Notes under the pieces: generated by a model
Told to the model about the DNA's origin: nothing
What the model saw: only the letters and a program-made list of their open reading frames with translations
Database searches by the model: none
Part shown: piece after piece, positions 8,353 to 17,957 of the stretch
How positions within the stretch are numbered: position 1 is the first letter of the stretch
Layout of the letters: the number at the start of each line of letters is the position of its first letter
Source: Candidatus Alloclostridium intestinigallinarum
Lineage (GTDB): Bacteria > Bacillota > Clostridia > Christensenellales > UBA3700
Length of the DNA stretch: 64,000 bases
Assembly: GCA_904382605.1 (NCBI GenBank)
Contig: CAJFJA010000004.1
Coordinates: 62,001 to 126,000 of the forward strand
Direction: 5' to 3'
Translations under genes and position numbers: made by a program

Positions 8353-9254
8353 ACGCGCGCTTTCACGAACTTCTGCAACAACAAGAGCGCGAGGACGCGC
8401 TTGCCGCGTCAGACGAAAAACTTGCAGCCGAATACGTGACGGAAGAATTCAAGGAAGCGGAAGCGTTGCTCGGCTCCGGGCGCGCTTCTTCTTTTTTTGC
8501 CTCGGAAGGCAACTTGCGCGCGCCTTTCATTCCCACGCGCACGTGCGGCAGATTCTATATGAAAAAGCACACTCTTTCGCAACGCCCCTATCTCCACACG
8601 CACGATTTTTACGAGTTGATTTTTGTAATCGGCGGAATCTGCCGCCAGAATCCGGAAACTTTTCCTCTCCTGCGCGAAGGCGAAGCCTGTCTTATACCGC
8701 CCGGCACGATACATAAAATAGAAAAATGTTCAGCCGGCGATATAATTCTGAAAGCGGTTGTCCCTCCGGAATTTTTCAGGCGCGTCTGCCCGGAACAGAT
8801 AGACGAAGTGAAAATATTTTCACGCTTTTCCGCTCCACCCGTGATAAGACTGTTCTGCGAAAGCTGCTCGGACAATCTCTATAAAGAACAGGCGGAAGAG
8901 GCTCTTTTGCGGCTTATATTGATAGATATGCTGCGGCGCGACGGCTCTTTTATTCAGCTGGAGCATTATCTGGGAGCGAACCTGAAAACGGCGTCGCTGG
9001 AAGATTTCGCACACTCCCTCGGCTATACCCCGGGATATACGTCGCGCCTTGTCAAAGCGCGCACGGGCAGGACTTTTTCCCGACTGCTCGACGAAGCGCG
9101 CATAGACCGCGCCTGCGCCCTGCTTTCCGACGGACATACCGCGCTTTACGCGGGCGAGGAAACGGGCTTTGCCACTCCCGCCGGCTTCCACCGTTGTTTT
9201 CTCCGCGTCAAAGGTATTACCCCTGCCGGATACGCCCGTTCCGTAAAGCGATAA
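8349..9254 (+). CDS. AraC-family transcriptional regulator with cupin sensor domain
   Basis: This is a 301-residue regulator. The middle (residues 55-150) is a cupin-type effector domain with the typical HTHDFYELIFVIGG and GEACLIPPGTIHKI segments. The last 90 residues hold the AraC double helix-turn-helix (LEDFAHSLGYTPGYTSRLVK and the C-terminal GFATPAGFHRCFLRVKGITPAGYA). The start ATG at 8349 overlaps the preceding LacI-family stop, so the 41 extra residues of a longer frame are rejected. Two regulators in one operon without an adjacent catabolic gene is unusual. They may jointly control a distant sugar or envelope locus. Confidence 0.88.
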   Translation: MNARFHELLQQQEREDALAASDEKLAAEYVTEEFKEAEALLGSGRASSFFASEGNLRAPFIPTRTCGRFYMKKHTLSQRPYLHTHDFYELIFVIGGICRQNPETFPLLREGEACLIPPGTIHKIEKCSAGDIILKAVVPPEFFRRVCPEQIDEVKIFSRFSAPPVIRLFCESCSDNLYKEQAEEALLRLILIDMLRRDGSFIQLEHYLGANLKTASLEDFAHSLGYTPGYTSRLVKARTGRTFSRLLDEARIDRACALLSDGHTALYAGEETGFATPAGFHRCFLRVKGITPAGYARSVKR

Positions 9255-9345
9255 AAATATAATTTTACAGCATATAAATATAATTATTCCGCCGCTGTTT
9301 CTGATATAATATAATTAATAAACATATTTGCACGAGGGGCGGAAA

Positions 9346-10290
9346 ATGGACGCGGAAAAAATCACTCCTGTAAAAATCAATGAGGCTCAGGCTATAAACT
9401 ATGCCGGACAAATAGCGCGCGAAATGGGCTGCAAAGTGCGCAAAAGCAAGTTTTTGGGCGGCGGCTCGTTCGGGCGCGCGGTCAAAATAACTACGGACAG
9501 CGAAAGTTTCGTGGTAAAACTGCTGCTCGCTCCCGGCATGATGGAAAAGGAAACGTTCGACCTGCGCCTTCTGGCGGAAAACTGCCCCGTTCCCATGCCG
9601 AAAGTGCTGTATAAGCACGCCTCTTCCCCCGACATTCCCGTAGACGGCTACGCCATGTCGCTCATTCCCGGAAAAAGCGCCCTTTTATCCCCTTGTCTGT
9701 ATCTGTCCGGCAAGGCAGGCAGAATGAGTTTTGCGGACGAAGTAACTTCCGCACTGCACGCAATCCACACCTGCACAAACGGCAAATTCGGCGACACTAT
9801 GGCGCCGGATTCTTCAAGATGGACAGAACTCTACAAGCCGTTTGCTCTTGATATATTGAAAAAGACGGATAAAGCGGTGGAAAACGGCGAACTATCCGCC
9901 GAAATTCTACGCGCGGCGCAGGCGGCATGGGAGAAATTCGACGATATATTCTGCGAAGAACCTTCCCGCGCCTGCCTTATCCACGGCGACCTGAACACTG
10001 CCAATATAATGGTGCAAAGCGGACGTGTTTCCGGCTTTATCGACCCGCTGAACAGTATGTTTGCCGACCCCGAATACGACCTTTTCCAATTTGACAACCT
10101 CACGGGCAAACGCTTTTTCCTCTCCGATACCTATATCAAAAAGTACGGAGCGAGTAAAAACGTGCGCGTAAAGCTCGCCTTTTACGGACTTTTCAACGAG
10201 ATATACTGCTATTTCAAAGCGGGCACGCTCATTCCCTTTATCATGAATCCGCTCGTGAAAAATATGCATGAGCAACTCGAAAAATTATGA
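9346..10290 (+). CDS. Aminoglycoside phosphotransferase-fold kinase
   Basis: This is a 314-residue kinase-fold protein. It has a glycine-rich loop GGGSFGRAV, a lysine-containing strand FVVKLL, the catalytic Brenner motif HGDLNTANIMV and the metal-binding aspartate in FIDPLNSMFADPEYDL. The family phosphorylates small molecules (aminoglycosides, choline, homoserine, fructosamine), and nothing here identifies the substrate or makes it a resistance gene. The ATG at 9346 is preferred over a TTG at 9328 because GAGGGG precedes it. A TATAAT at 9305-9310 is a likely -10 box with a poor -35. The gene overlaps the following esterase gene by 4 bases, so the two products probably act in one pathway. Confidence 0.85.
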   Translation: MDAEKITPVKINEAQAINYAGQIAREMGCKVRKSKFLGGGSFGRAVKITTDSESFVVKLLLAPGMMEKETFDLRLLAENCPVPMPKVLYKHASSPDIPVDGYAMSLIPGKSALLSPCLYLSGKAGRMSFADEVTSALHAIHTCTNGKFGDTMAPDSSRWTELYKPFALDILKKTDKAVENGELSAEILRAAQAAWEKFDDIFCEEPSRACLIHGDLNTANIMVQSGRVSGFIDPLNSMFADPEYDLFQFDNLTGKRFFLSDTYIKKYGASKNVRVKLAFYGLFNEIYCYFKAGTLIPFIMNPLVKNMHEQLEKL

Positions 10291-11207
10291 GATCTTTCGG
10301 CGCGTTTTTAACAAGCGGACTTGTCCGCCTTGTCACCTTCCCCACGCGGATAAGGTGCGGCTCGCTTTCGGCAAAGATAAAGGCAAAGCCGCAAAAATAT
10401 ACGCCGCCGAAAGACATGGCTTTCAAACGGTTTCCGCTATCTGCGGACGGCGTATTTGCGGAAGCCTTTTATCCCGATAATTTTCACGGCTATATTCTGC
10501 ACTTTCACGGCGGAGGCAGAACGGCGCCGCTCAACAACTTTTACCGCAAAATAGCTTTGCGGCTTGCCCGCCTTACCCGCGCCGCGGTGATAAGCGTGGA
10601 CTACCCCACGGGACAATACGTATATCCTGCCATGCACGACTACTGTTTTTCCGCATATTCGGCCTTTGCAAAGCAGTTTCCCATGGAGCAGACAATTCTT
10701 TTGGGCGACAGTTACGGCGCAAACCTCGCCCTTTCCTGCATGTTGCGCGCACGCGACAACGCCCTGCCGCTGCCCGCCGCCTGCGTCTGCATATCCCCCT
10801 TTGCGGATATGTCTGCTTCCGGCGATTCCTACCTTGAAAACTGCCGCCGCGACCCCGTCTACGGACTTACGGTATTCCAAAGCAAAAAGCACGCGGATAA
10901 ACTGCGCCGCATATCCGCCTATTGCGGCGATACTCCGCTTAAAACGCCCTACCTCTCCCCGTGCTTCGGCGACTACACCGGCTTTCCGCCCCTCCTTATA
11001 CAGACAGGCGGCGCGGAAACTTCCGCTTCCGACGCGTATTTTATCGCCTCCGCCGCCGAAAAAGCAACCATTCCCTGCCGCCTGCACGTTTTCCGGGGTA
11101 TGTGGCACGATTTTCAATATATCACCCCCTTTTTGAAAGAGAGCAAAGCCGCATGGGCGGAAACAGCCGCCTTTTGCCGCGAAACACTATACTCCGTACG
11201 ACAATAA
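10287..11207 (+). CDS. Alpha/beta-hydrolase, hormone-sensitive-lipase (acetyl-esterase) type
   Basis: This is a 306-residue predicted carboxylesterase. It shows the HSL-family oxyanion motif HGGG (residues 74-77), the nucleophile elbow GDSYG (S142), a likely acid residue at D249 and the catalytic His in MWHDF (H274). The lid region is at the N-terminus, as in this family. The nucleophile motif is normally GDSAGG, and Tyr here is a mild variation. It probably deacylates a small or medium-chain ester. Start overlaps the preceding kinase stop (ATGA). There is no obvious signal peptide, so it is cytoplasmic. Confidence 0.87.
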   Translation: MRSFGAFLTSGLVRLVTFPTRIRCGSLSAKIKAKPQKYTPPKDMAFKRFPLSADGVFAEAFYPDNFHGYILHFHGGGRTAPLNNFYRKIALRLARLTRAAVISVDYPTGQYVYPAMHDYCFSAYSAFAKQFPMEQTILLGDSYGANLALSCMLRARDNALPLPAACVCISPFADMSASGDSYLENCRRDPVYGLTVFQSKKHADKLRRISAYCGDTPLKTPYLSPCFGDYTGFPPLLIQTGGAETSASDAYFIASAAEKATIPCRLHVFRGMWHDFQYITPFLKESKAAWAETAAFCRETLYSVRQ

Positions 11208-11375
11208 TTACGAAAATTTTCCGCCGATTAGCAGTCCGAAATATCCCGCAAAAGCCTTGTAGCCACGCCGCCGAAATACAATCTGTTTTTCTGACAACCG
11301 TGACGGCAGGCGACTCCTAACCTTTTGCGCGCGGCAGCAATCTTCCCCTCTTTTTTATAAACCGTTCTTTAATTG

Positions 11376-11404
11376 TTGCCAAAAGCAAAATTTTGTGCTA
11401 ATAT
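11376..11404 (+). promoter_or_regulatory. tRNA-Leu promoter
   Basis: TTGCCA at 11376-11381, a 17-base spacer and TAATAT at 11399-11404, 16 bases before the mature tRNA 5' end. Confidence 0.7.
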
Positions 11405-11420
11405 ATTCAAGTAAATGTGT

Positions 11421-11507
<87 letters not shown>

Positions 11508-11511
11508 ACAG

Positions 11512-11544
11512 ACAAACCCCGACAATCGTCGAGGTTTGTGTTTT
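11512..11544 (+). terminator. Terminator after tRNA-Leu
   Basis: A 12-bp stem (11512-11523 with 11528-11539, one C-A mismatch) and an AATC loop, followed by GTTTT. On the minus strand the mismatch becomes a G-U pair, so the hairpin may also end the long minus-strand operon. Confidence 0.75.
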
Positions 11545-11597
11545 ATAAAGTGATATTGTTTTTTCCAAAGTTAATATATACGGATTTCCGCGCGTTA

Positions 11598-14500
11598 TCA
11601 ATTACCTTTATATCCCCAAACTACGTGACAATTGCTGGAATTCCAACTACTACTCCAACCACTCGGTTTACTTGTCGCTTCGCAATATATTGTTAATCTG
11701 CTGTAACCGAAGAATGCCATATACCCTATACTTGTTACGCTATCGGGTATAGTTATGCTTGTCAAGCCACTGCAATAGGAGAATGCATAGCTTCCTATGC
11801 CTGTTACGCTATCGGGTATAGTTATGCTTGTCAAGCCACTGCAACCGGAGAATGCATGGCTTCCTATGCCTGTTACGCTATCGGGTATAGTTATGCTTGT
11901 CAAGCCACTGCAACCGGAGAATGCATAGCTTCCTATGCCTGTTACACTACCGTCATCAGGAATTACACTATTTTTACACCCTACTATAAGTGTCTTGCTT
12001 GCCGTTTCTATTATGCAGTTGCACGCGCTGTGATACACTGCATTCCCTTGTTTTACGGTTATACTTGTCAAACCGCTACAACCGGAGAATGCACTACTTT
12101 CTATATTTGTTACGCTGGCTGGTATGGTTATACTCGCCAAACCACTACAACCGGAGAATGCACTATATCCTATGCTTGTTACACTATCGGGTATGGTTAT
12201 GTTTGTCAAGCTGCTACAATCGGAGAACGCATAACGTCCTATGCTCGTTACGGAACATATTATTCCTCTGTAAATTATCTGCTTTGGAATGTTTATCTTC
12301 CCACTAAATAATACGCTTAGTCCCGTCACCATTGCTATGCCATTTCTTATAGCATACTTTATTCCGCTATCATCTATATAATAGATATTTCCATCATCAT
12401 CTGTTTCATTATTTTTACAGTCCCATACTATTGGACACTTAAAACGTAAATCGTTATTCCAATCTGAACTCCAACCACTAGGTTTACTTGCCATTTCACA
12501 ATATATAGTTAACAACTTACAATTTCCGAATATATAACCCCCTATACTTATTACGCTGGTAGGTATAAATATACTTACTAAGCTACTACAACCATAGAAC
12601 GCATAACTTCCTATGCTTGTCACGCTGTCGGGTATAGTTATGCTTGTCAAGCCGCTGCAATTGCGGAATGCATACTCTCCTATGCTTGTTACGCTATCGG
12701 GTATAGTTATGCTTATACCTGCATATCCATTAAATGCATACGTTCCTATTTCCGTTATTTGCGGACTATCTCTCCATTCTATCTTCGCTGTAACTCCGGA
12801 AAACGCATAACTTCCTATGCTTGTTACGCTTTCGGGTATTGTTATGCTTGTCAAACCGCTACAACCACGGAATGCACCGCTTCCTATGCTTGTGACGCTG
12901 TCGGGTATGGTTATACTTGTCAATCCGCTGCAATAGTTGAATGCATAACTTCCTATGCTTGTTCCACCTGTTATGATCACTTCCTTAAGCGTAGAAGGAA
13001 CATAACTACTATTATTTGAATAGCTTGACGCACCGAATATATATCCGAAATGGGTATTGTGACTATCGCCCGATCCCACAAAAGGCACGGTTATACTTGT
13101 TAAGCCGCTACAATCGCCAAATGCGCCGTTTCCTATGCTTTTGACACTATCGGGTATGGTTATACTTGTCAAGCCACTACAACCTCCAAATGCGCTGCTA
13201 CCTATGTTCGTTACGCTGTCAGGTATACATAAGCTTCTTAAACCACTACAATTGTAAAATGCACTACTCCTAATGTTCGTTACACCATCAGGTATACTTA
13301 TACTTGTTAAACTGCTACAATTATAAAATGCTCCATACAATATGTTACCACCCGTTACAGTTACACTCTTTAACGCACTCGGTATATAATAGTAACTATA
13401 TGTAGTGCCGTAGTTGCCATAATAATATTGCTTTGTACTTACACCGCCCGTATATGAACCGCCGCCGAATATATAGCCCAATGGAAATTGATATGTATCG
13501 TTTTCCGTTTTCACACTTCCACCCACAAATGGTATGGTTAAACTCTCCAAACTGCTACAACCGTAGAATGCACTGCTTCCTATGCTTGTCGCGCTGTCGG
13601 GTATGGTTACGCTTGTCAAGCCGCTACAATTGTAGAATGCCCGCTCTCCTATTCTTGTCACGCTGTCGGGTATGGTTATACTTGTCAATTTATTGCAATT
13701 ATAGAACGCACCTTCTCCTATGCTTATTACGCTATTTGGGATAGTTATGCTTATTCCTGCATATCCATTAAATGCATACCATCCTATTTCCGTTATTTGC
13801 GGATTATCTCTCCATTCTATCTCCGCTGCAACTCCGGAAAACGCATAACTTCCTATGCTTGTTACGCTGTTGGGTATAGTTATACTTATTAAACTGCTGC
13901 AATAGGAGAACGCATAATTTCCTATACTTGTTACTCCTTCCGGTATTTCAAGTTGAGTTATAAGTTCACCGTCTAAATATAGATTATGAGCCTCACTTAA
14001 CGGGTTTGACTGATATCCAAAATCTATTTCGCACCATGCCGACAAATCGGTTATATATACACCTGAAAGATTTATGCAGCCGTAGAATGCAGACTGTCCT
14101 ATGGTTGTTACGCTATCGGGTATGGTTATGCTTGTCAAGCCGCTGCAATTATCGAATGCATTTCTTCCTATGCTTGTTCCACCTGTTATAACCACTTCCT
14201 TAAGCGTAGAAGGAACTCTGCTATCATTTGAATAATAGCTTGACGCACCGAATATATATCCGAAATGGGTATTGTAACTATCGCCCGATCCCACAAAAGG
14301 TACGGTTATACTTGTTAAGCCGCTACAATCGCCAAATGCATTATAACCTATGCTTGTTACGCTATTTGGAATAACCATTTCCGTTAACCCGACACAACCT
14401 GCAAAAGCATTGCTACCTATACTTTTTATTTTATCGGATAGCGTTATATTTTTCATGTTAATACAATCGTTGAATGCGCTTTCTCCTATTGCTGTTTCTC

Positions 14501-17234
14501 CCGTTATAGTAACATCCGTTAATGTTGAAGGTACAATAGTTGCATTTTCGGTATAATTTGTTGCTCCGAACAAGTAGCCGAGATACGTATTTTCGGTATC
14601 TGCGGCACTTGCTCCTATAAAAGGTATGGTTATTTTTGCCAGTCCGTTGCACCCAGCAAAGGCTCCAAGACCTATGCTCTGCACATTATCTGGAATTACC
14701 ATTTCGGTAATGCCGGTACAGCCTGCAAAGGCATTGTCGCTTATCATAACAACATTTTGCGGAATTGTAATTCCCGATAATTCGGTACAGCCTTCAAACG
14801 CATTATTTGCTATGATTCGTGTGTCTTCGTTAATAGTAAGTTGCCCAACATTCTTACTGTTAACAAGAATAAGATATGGATGACCTTCATTTCCGATATA
14901 ATTTGCCCCATTAGGCTCATTATTATAATCAAGATTGCAGCAATTTAAAAATACATTATTTCCTATACCTTTTATGTAGTTAGACACGTTTACCGTCGTC
15001 AATTTATCGCACCCGGCAAACGCCTCATCTCCAATGAATGTTGCTCCATTAAGTGATATTTCTACAAGATTATCACATTCCTTAAAAGCATCTGCAACAA
15101 TAGGATATTCACCCGTTATAGTTACGCTCTGCAATGATCCCGGAACTTTCGTATTTGAGCCATTTGCGAATAAGTAGCCTAAATTAGAGCCTTCTTCCGA
15201 AGTTTTTCCTAAAAATGGTAACGTAAGATTTTCAATATTGCTACACCAAACCAATGCACTTGAAGCAAACATCGTTACCGCGTCACCGAAAGTGATATTC
15301 TTTAACTTACCGCATCCGTAAAATGAATTGGCACCAATGCTTATATTAGCATCAGCGCGGTTATTTTCGATAATTACTGTTTCTAAAGAACCAGGCACAC
15401 ACTTCGGATTATTTCCATAATCTTTCGCCCCAAATATATATCCGAAATGAGTATTGTTTGCTCCGTTTAATTCTGCCCCGACAAAAGGCAAGGTTATACT
15501 TGTCAAGTTACTACAGCCGCCAAAAGCTGCCAGACCTATACTTGTTACGCTATCGGGAACAGTGATACTGCTTATTTGTGCGAACTTTTCGAAATCATTT
15601 TCTGCCGACAGCGCATTTCCTGCTATTTGAGTAACTTTATAATCTTTACCGCCTACTGTTATTTCGGACGGAATTTCAAGGCTTCCATTCCATTCACCTT
15701 CCAATCCTTTTAAGATTGCTGTATCTTTTTGAAGTATAAAGTTTATACCATCTATTACGACAGTACTAAATTCAACTCCACTTTGCCAACTCCATATTAC
15801 AGTATTTTTTCCGCTCCAACCAGTTTCATATCCATCGGGTCTTTCAGCAATCTCGCATAAAATAGTTATATTTTCACATCCGTCAAATGCATTGCTATCT
15901 ATATGAGTAATGCTTTCAGGTATAAAAACAGCGGTAAAATTCTTTTCAGATTCTTCACCGAACACATTGGCACCTATTGCCACAACATCTTTGTCAAACC
16001 ACCCCTCGCTGTTTAATGCTACCTGCGAAGGAAATTCAAATTTTCCGTCTTCTTTCGATACAAACGGCACAGCCGAAATTATCTCCGCGCCGGAATTGTC
16101 GTACTTTCTGAACTCAAATTTCCCGCTTTCGGTTGAATAACTTAATGACATAGCCATATGCTGATATTTAATTAATGGCTTACATATGTTGACGCACGCA
16201 GTTCCTATAATTAAAATTATAATTATTGCAGATATTATAGATTTATATTTTCTTCTTCTCTTACTTAATGAAGTGTTGGCAATGTTAGCTATAGCCTCTC
16301 TATTATCTTTGAGTTCATCTGATGCTTGAGTATAATTACTAATTGTTTTAATAAACTCCGCATCATTCTCATTTTTATACGCAAGCTTTTCCGCTTTAAA
16401 AATTACATCTATCTTTTGTCCCAATTTTCTAAGCCTAGAAGAATCATTATTCAACAAATCTCCATTTCTTATTGAATCTTTTTTGTTATTTTTACAGTAT
16501 TTTTCAAGTTCGGTTACTTCTTCTTCTTCGAAACAAAAATTTTTCTGTCGTAAATCTTCTTGATAATCTGAAAGATTTGTGATCTTTTGACACACCCTAT
16601 ATATCTTTACAAATGGAAGATATGATGTCAAAACAATTTCAGCTAAACCTTTACAACCTTTGTCATTATATTTTTTAAACAACTTATCAAGTTCAGTTCC
16701 AATCTCCTTTTTTAAATTATCGTCTTGAGTCTTATTGACTTGCCAACTAGTTTCCTTTAATATATCAATTGCAGCAACTTCTTCACCTCTTTGCTTCTCT
16801 TTCAACAAAATAGTTATTAAGTTATAAATTTTTTCCGTTATTGCTACAGCCTTTATAATCGGCTCTATAATCTTACTTGCACTCTCCTTATTACTTTTAT
16901 TTTCTTCTTGCTGCAGGGACATATCATCATTAATCTCTACGTCTTCACTCAATAATATTTTTTTGCTTTTATCCCTAAAAACGCCTAGGTTTTCATTTAG
17001 TTCCTTTATTTCATTATATTTTCTTTTCTCAATAGAAATCATTTCACAATAGAGCCGAACTAAATTAAACATCTCTGCTACTATTTTTAACTTATTTTTA
17101 TCAGCACTCTCATCTTCAATAGTATACTGCCCTTTTTCAGCATCATATTTTATATGGATGCTTTTTACATCAGTAAGATTTTCAAAAGCATACAGTTTTT
17201 TATATTCAGTTATCAGTGGTTTTTTCAAGCACAT
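11598..17234 (-). CDS. Giant membrane-anchored BspA-type leucine-rich repeat protein (short copy)
   Basis: This is a 1878-residue protein. Residues 1-330 are a charged, helical, probably cytoplasmic domain without signal peptide. KRRRKYK then precedes a single membrane segment (about 332-352, IISAIIIILIIGTACVNI), so the chain should be N-in/C-out. The rest is a long array of 23-residue LRR_5/BspA repeats of the form LTSITIPDSVTSIGSYAFSG, interrupted by longer beta inserts with GYIFG. It ends in a GW-containing segment, VVWGYKGN. The first extracellular region (FEFRKYDNSG) closely matches the other giant protein at 17958-24983, so they are paralogues. Ribosome binding site GGGAG. It lies 14 bases after the membrane protein gene. 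BspA-type repeats usually mediate binding to proteins or host surfaces, and the ligand here is unknown. Confidence 0.88.
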   Translation of the reverse strand: MCLKKPLITEYKKLYAFENLTDVKSIHIKYDAEKGQYTIEDESADKNKLKIVAEMFNLVRLYCEMISIEKRKYNEIKELNENLGVFRDKSKKILLSEDVEINDDMSLQQEENKSNKESASKIIEPIIKAVAITEKIYNLITILLKEKQRGEEVAAIDILKETSWQVNKTQDDNLKKEIGTELDKLFKKYNDKGCKGLAEIVLTSYLPFVKIYRVCQKITNLSDYQEDLRQKNFCFEEEEVTELEKYCKNNKKDSIRNGDLLNNDSSRLRKLGQKIDVIFKAEKLAYKNENDAEFIKTISNYTQASDELKDNREAIANIANTSLSKRRRKYKSIISAIIIILIIGTACVNICKPLIKYQHMAMSLSYSTESGKFEFRKYDNSGAEIISAVPFVSKEDGKFEFPSQVALNSEGWFDKDVVAIGANVFGEESEKNFTAVFIPESITHIDSNAFDGCENITILCEIAERPDGYETGWSGKNTVIWSWQSGVEFSTVVIDGINFILQKDTAILKGLEGEWNGSLEIPSEITVGGKDYKVTQIAGNALSAENDFEKFAQISSITVPDSVTSIGLAAFGGCSNLTSITLPFVGAELNGANNTHFGYIFGAKDYGNNPKCVPGSLETVIIENNRADANISIGANSFYGCGKLKNITFGDAVTMFASSALVWCSNIENLTLPFLGKTSEEGSNLGYLFANGSNTKVPGSLQSVTITGEYPIVADAFKECDNLVEISLNGATFIGDEAFAGCDKLTTVNVSNYIKGIGNNVFLNCCNLDYNNEPNGANYIGNEGHPYLILVNSKNVGQLTINEDTRIIANNAFEGCTELSGITIPQNVVMISDNAFAGCTGITEMVIPDNVQSIGLGAFAGCNGLAKITIPFIGASAADTENTYLGYLFGATNYTENATIVPSTLTDVTITGETAIGESAFNDCINMKNITLSDKIKSIGSNAFAGCVGLTEMVIPNSVTSIGYNAFGDCSGLTSITVPFVGSGDSYNTHFGYIFGASSYYSNDSRVPSTLKEVVITGGTSIGRNAFDNCSGLTSITIPDSVTTIGQSAFYGCINLSGVYITDLSAWCEIDFGYQSNPLSEAHNLYLDGELITQLEIPEGVTSIGNYAFSYCSSLISITIPNSVTSIGSYAFSGVAAEIEWRDNPQITEIGWYAFNGYAGISITIPNSVISIGEGAFYNCNKLTSITIPDSVTRIGERAFYNCSGLTSVTIPDSATSIGSSAFYGCSSLESLTIPFVGGSVKTENDTYQFPLGYIFGGGSYTGGVSTKQYYYGNYGTTYSYYYIPSALKSVTVTGGNILYGAFYNCSSLTSISIPDGVTNIRSSAFYNCSGLRSLCIPDSVTNIGSSAFGGCSGLTSITIPDSVKSIGNGAFGDCSGLTSITVPFVGSGDSHNTHFGYIFGASSYSNNSSYVPSTLKEVIITGGTSIGSYAFNYCSGLTSITIPDSVTSIGSGAFRGCSGLTSITIPESVTSIGSYAFSGVTAKIEWRDSPQITEIGTYAFNGYAGISITIPDSVTSIGEYAFRNCSGLTSITIPDSVTSIGSYAFYGCSSLVSIFIPTSVISIGGYIFGNCKLLTIYCEMASKPSGWSSDWNNDLRFKCPIVWDCKNNETDDDGNIYYIDDSGIKYAIRNGIAMVTGLSVLFSGKINIPKQIIYRGIICSVTSIGRYAFSDCSSLTNITIPDSVTSIGYSAFSGCSGLASITIPASVTNIESSAFSGCSGLTSITVKQGNAVYHSACNCIIETASKTLIVGCKNSVIPDDGSVTGIGSYAFSGCSGLTSITIPDSVTGIGSHAFSGCSGLTSITIPDSVTGIGSYAFSYCSGLTSITIPDSVTSIGYMAFFGYSRLTIYCEATSKPSGWSSSWNSSNCHVVWGYKGN
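11740..11945 (-). repeat. Near-identical 69-bp tandem repeats encoding LRR units
   Basis: Three consecutive 69-base units (23 codons each) are almost identical in DNA, including TATGCTTGTCAAGCCACTGC. This is recent repeat expansion at the C-terminal end of the short giant LRR protein rather than a CRISPR array, because the frame is open and there are no unique spacers. Confidence 0.8.
12951..13140 (-). repeat. Long direct DNA repeat within the LRR gene, copy 1
   Basis: About 190 bases, including TTCCACCTGTTATGATCACT and a GYIFGASSY-encoding stretch, recur with few changes at 14167-14358 in the same frame. Recombination between the copies would remove about 1.2 kb in frame. Confidence 0.75.
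14167..14358 (-). repeat. Long direct DNA repeat within the LRR gene, copy 2
   Basis: This is the partner of 12951-13140, sharing TTCCTTAAGCGTAGAAGGAA and the following GYIFG-encoding segment. A second such pair lies at 12751-12830 and 13787-13866. Confidence 0.75.
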
Positions 17235-17248
17235 ATTACAATTACTCC

Positions 17249-17893
17249 CTATAAACCAAGAAAATCGTTAATGTCAAAAATTAGGCCATTTAGTATGACA
17301 AAAATACATATGACTAAAACCGCAAACAATATAATTATCCACAAAATCATAGTATTCCACATATATCTACGAAGTCTCTTCTTATAACTAACTGGATCCC
17401 CTTCTTTTACATAACATTGAAACTTAACTCCATTGGTTTGTATTTCGTCTAATTTTTCATATAATTTATCGAGACATTTGATATCTAATGTCATTATAAT
17501 ACCTGCAATAGCAAAACCGATTAAAATAAAGTACCACGAATTCTGCGGGAAATTACAAATTATCAAATCACATATTATTCCACCGAATAGATTGTCTGAT
17601 AATGCACCTATTATAGCGCAAATTACAGACAACGATATACTTAAATCGTTATCTCGGCTATACATAGGCTGGGCCTTGCTTGCCTTGTAAATATTAACAC
17701 CAATTATTACACACGATAAAATTACAAGCATAATCAGCGCTATATCATCGGTTACGTTATCAAAAACCGTCTTTATAAAAATACTAGTTGCTACTTCAAG
17801 AATAAAGCCTGTACATATCCAAAGTAGCGCTCTAACTATATATAAGATACAGCGCAATGCTTTTCTATATCTTCTAGATTCGGTAATTGTCAT
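17249..17893 (-). CDS. Multi-pass membrane protein, paralogue of 24983-25603
   Basis: This is a 214-residue protein with about five hydrophobic segments (IVRALLWICTGFILEVAT, IALIMLVILSCVIIGVNIY, LSVICAIIGALSDNLFGG, YFILIGFAIAGIIMTLDI, MILWIIILFAVLVICIFVI). It matches the other membrane protein of the operon in order and in the motif DNDLSISLSVICAIIGALSDN, then in a cytoplasmic stretch LDKLYEKLDE and a basic segment before the last helix. No known family recognised. It sits directly before a giant LRR gene, as its paralogue does, so the two probably form a membrane complex with their respective LRR proteins. Confidence 0.75.
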   Translation of the reverse strand: MTITESRRYRKALRCILYIVRALLWICTGFILEVATSIFIKTVFDNVTDDIALIMLVILSCVIIGVNIYKASKAQPMYSRDNDLSISLSVICAIIGALSDNLFGGIICDLIICNFPQNSWYFILIGFAIAGIIMTLDIKCLDKLYEKLDEIQTNGVKFQCYVKEGDPVSYKKRLRRYMWNTMILWIIILFAVLVICIFVILNGLIFDINDFLGL

Positions 17894-17957
17894 AAGTATA
17901 TTTTATCCCTTTTGTTAATCTGCTTCTCGACAAAAGCTTACATATTATATAGTTTCG

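Noticed and set aside
11740..11945. Regularly spaced 69-bp repeats resembling a CRISPR array
   Set aside because: The units are contiguous without unique spacers and encode LRR units in an open frame.
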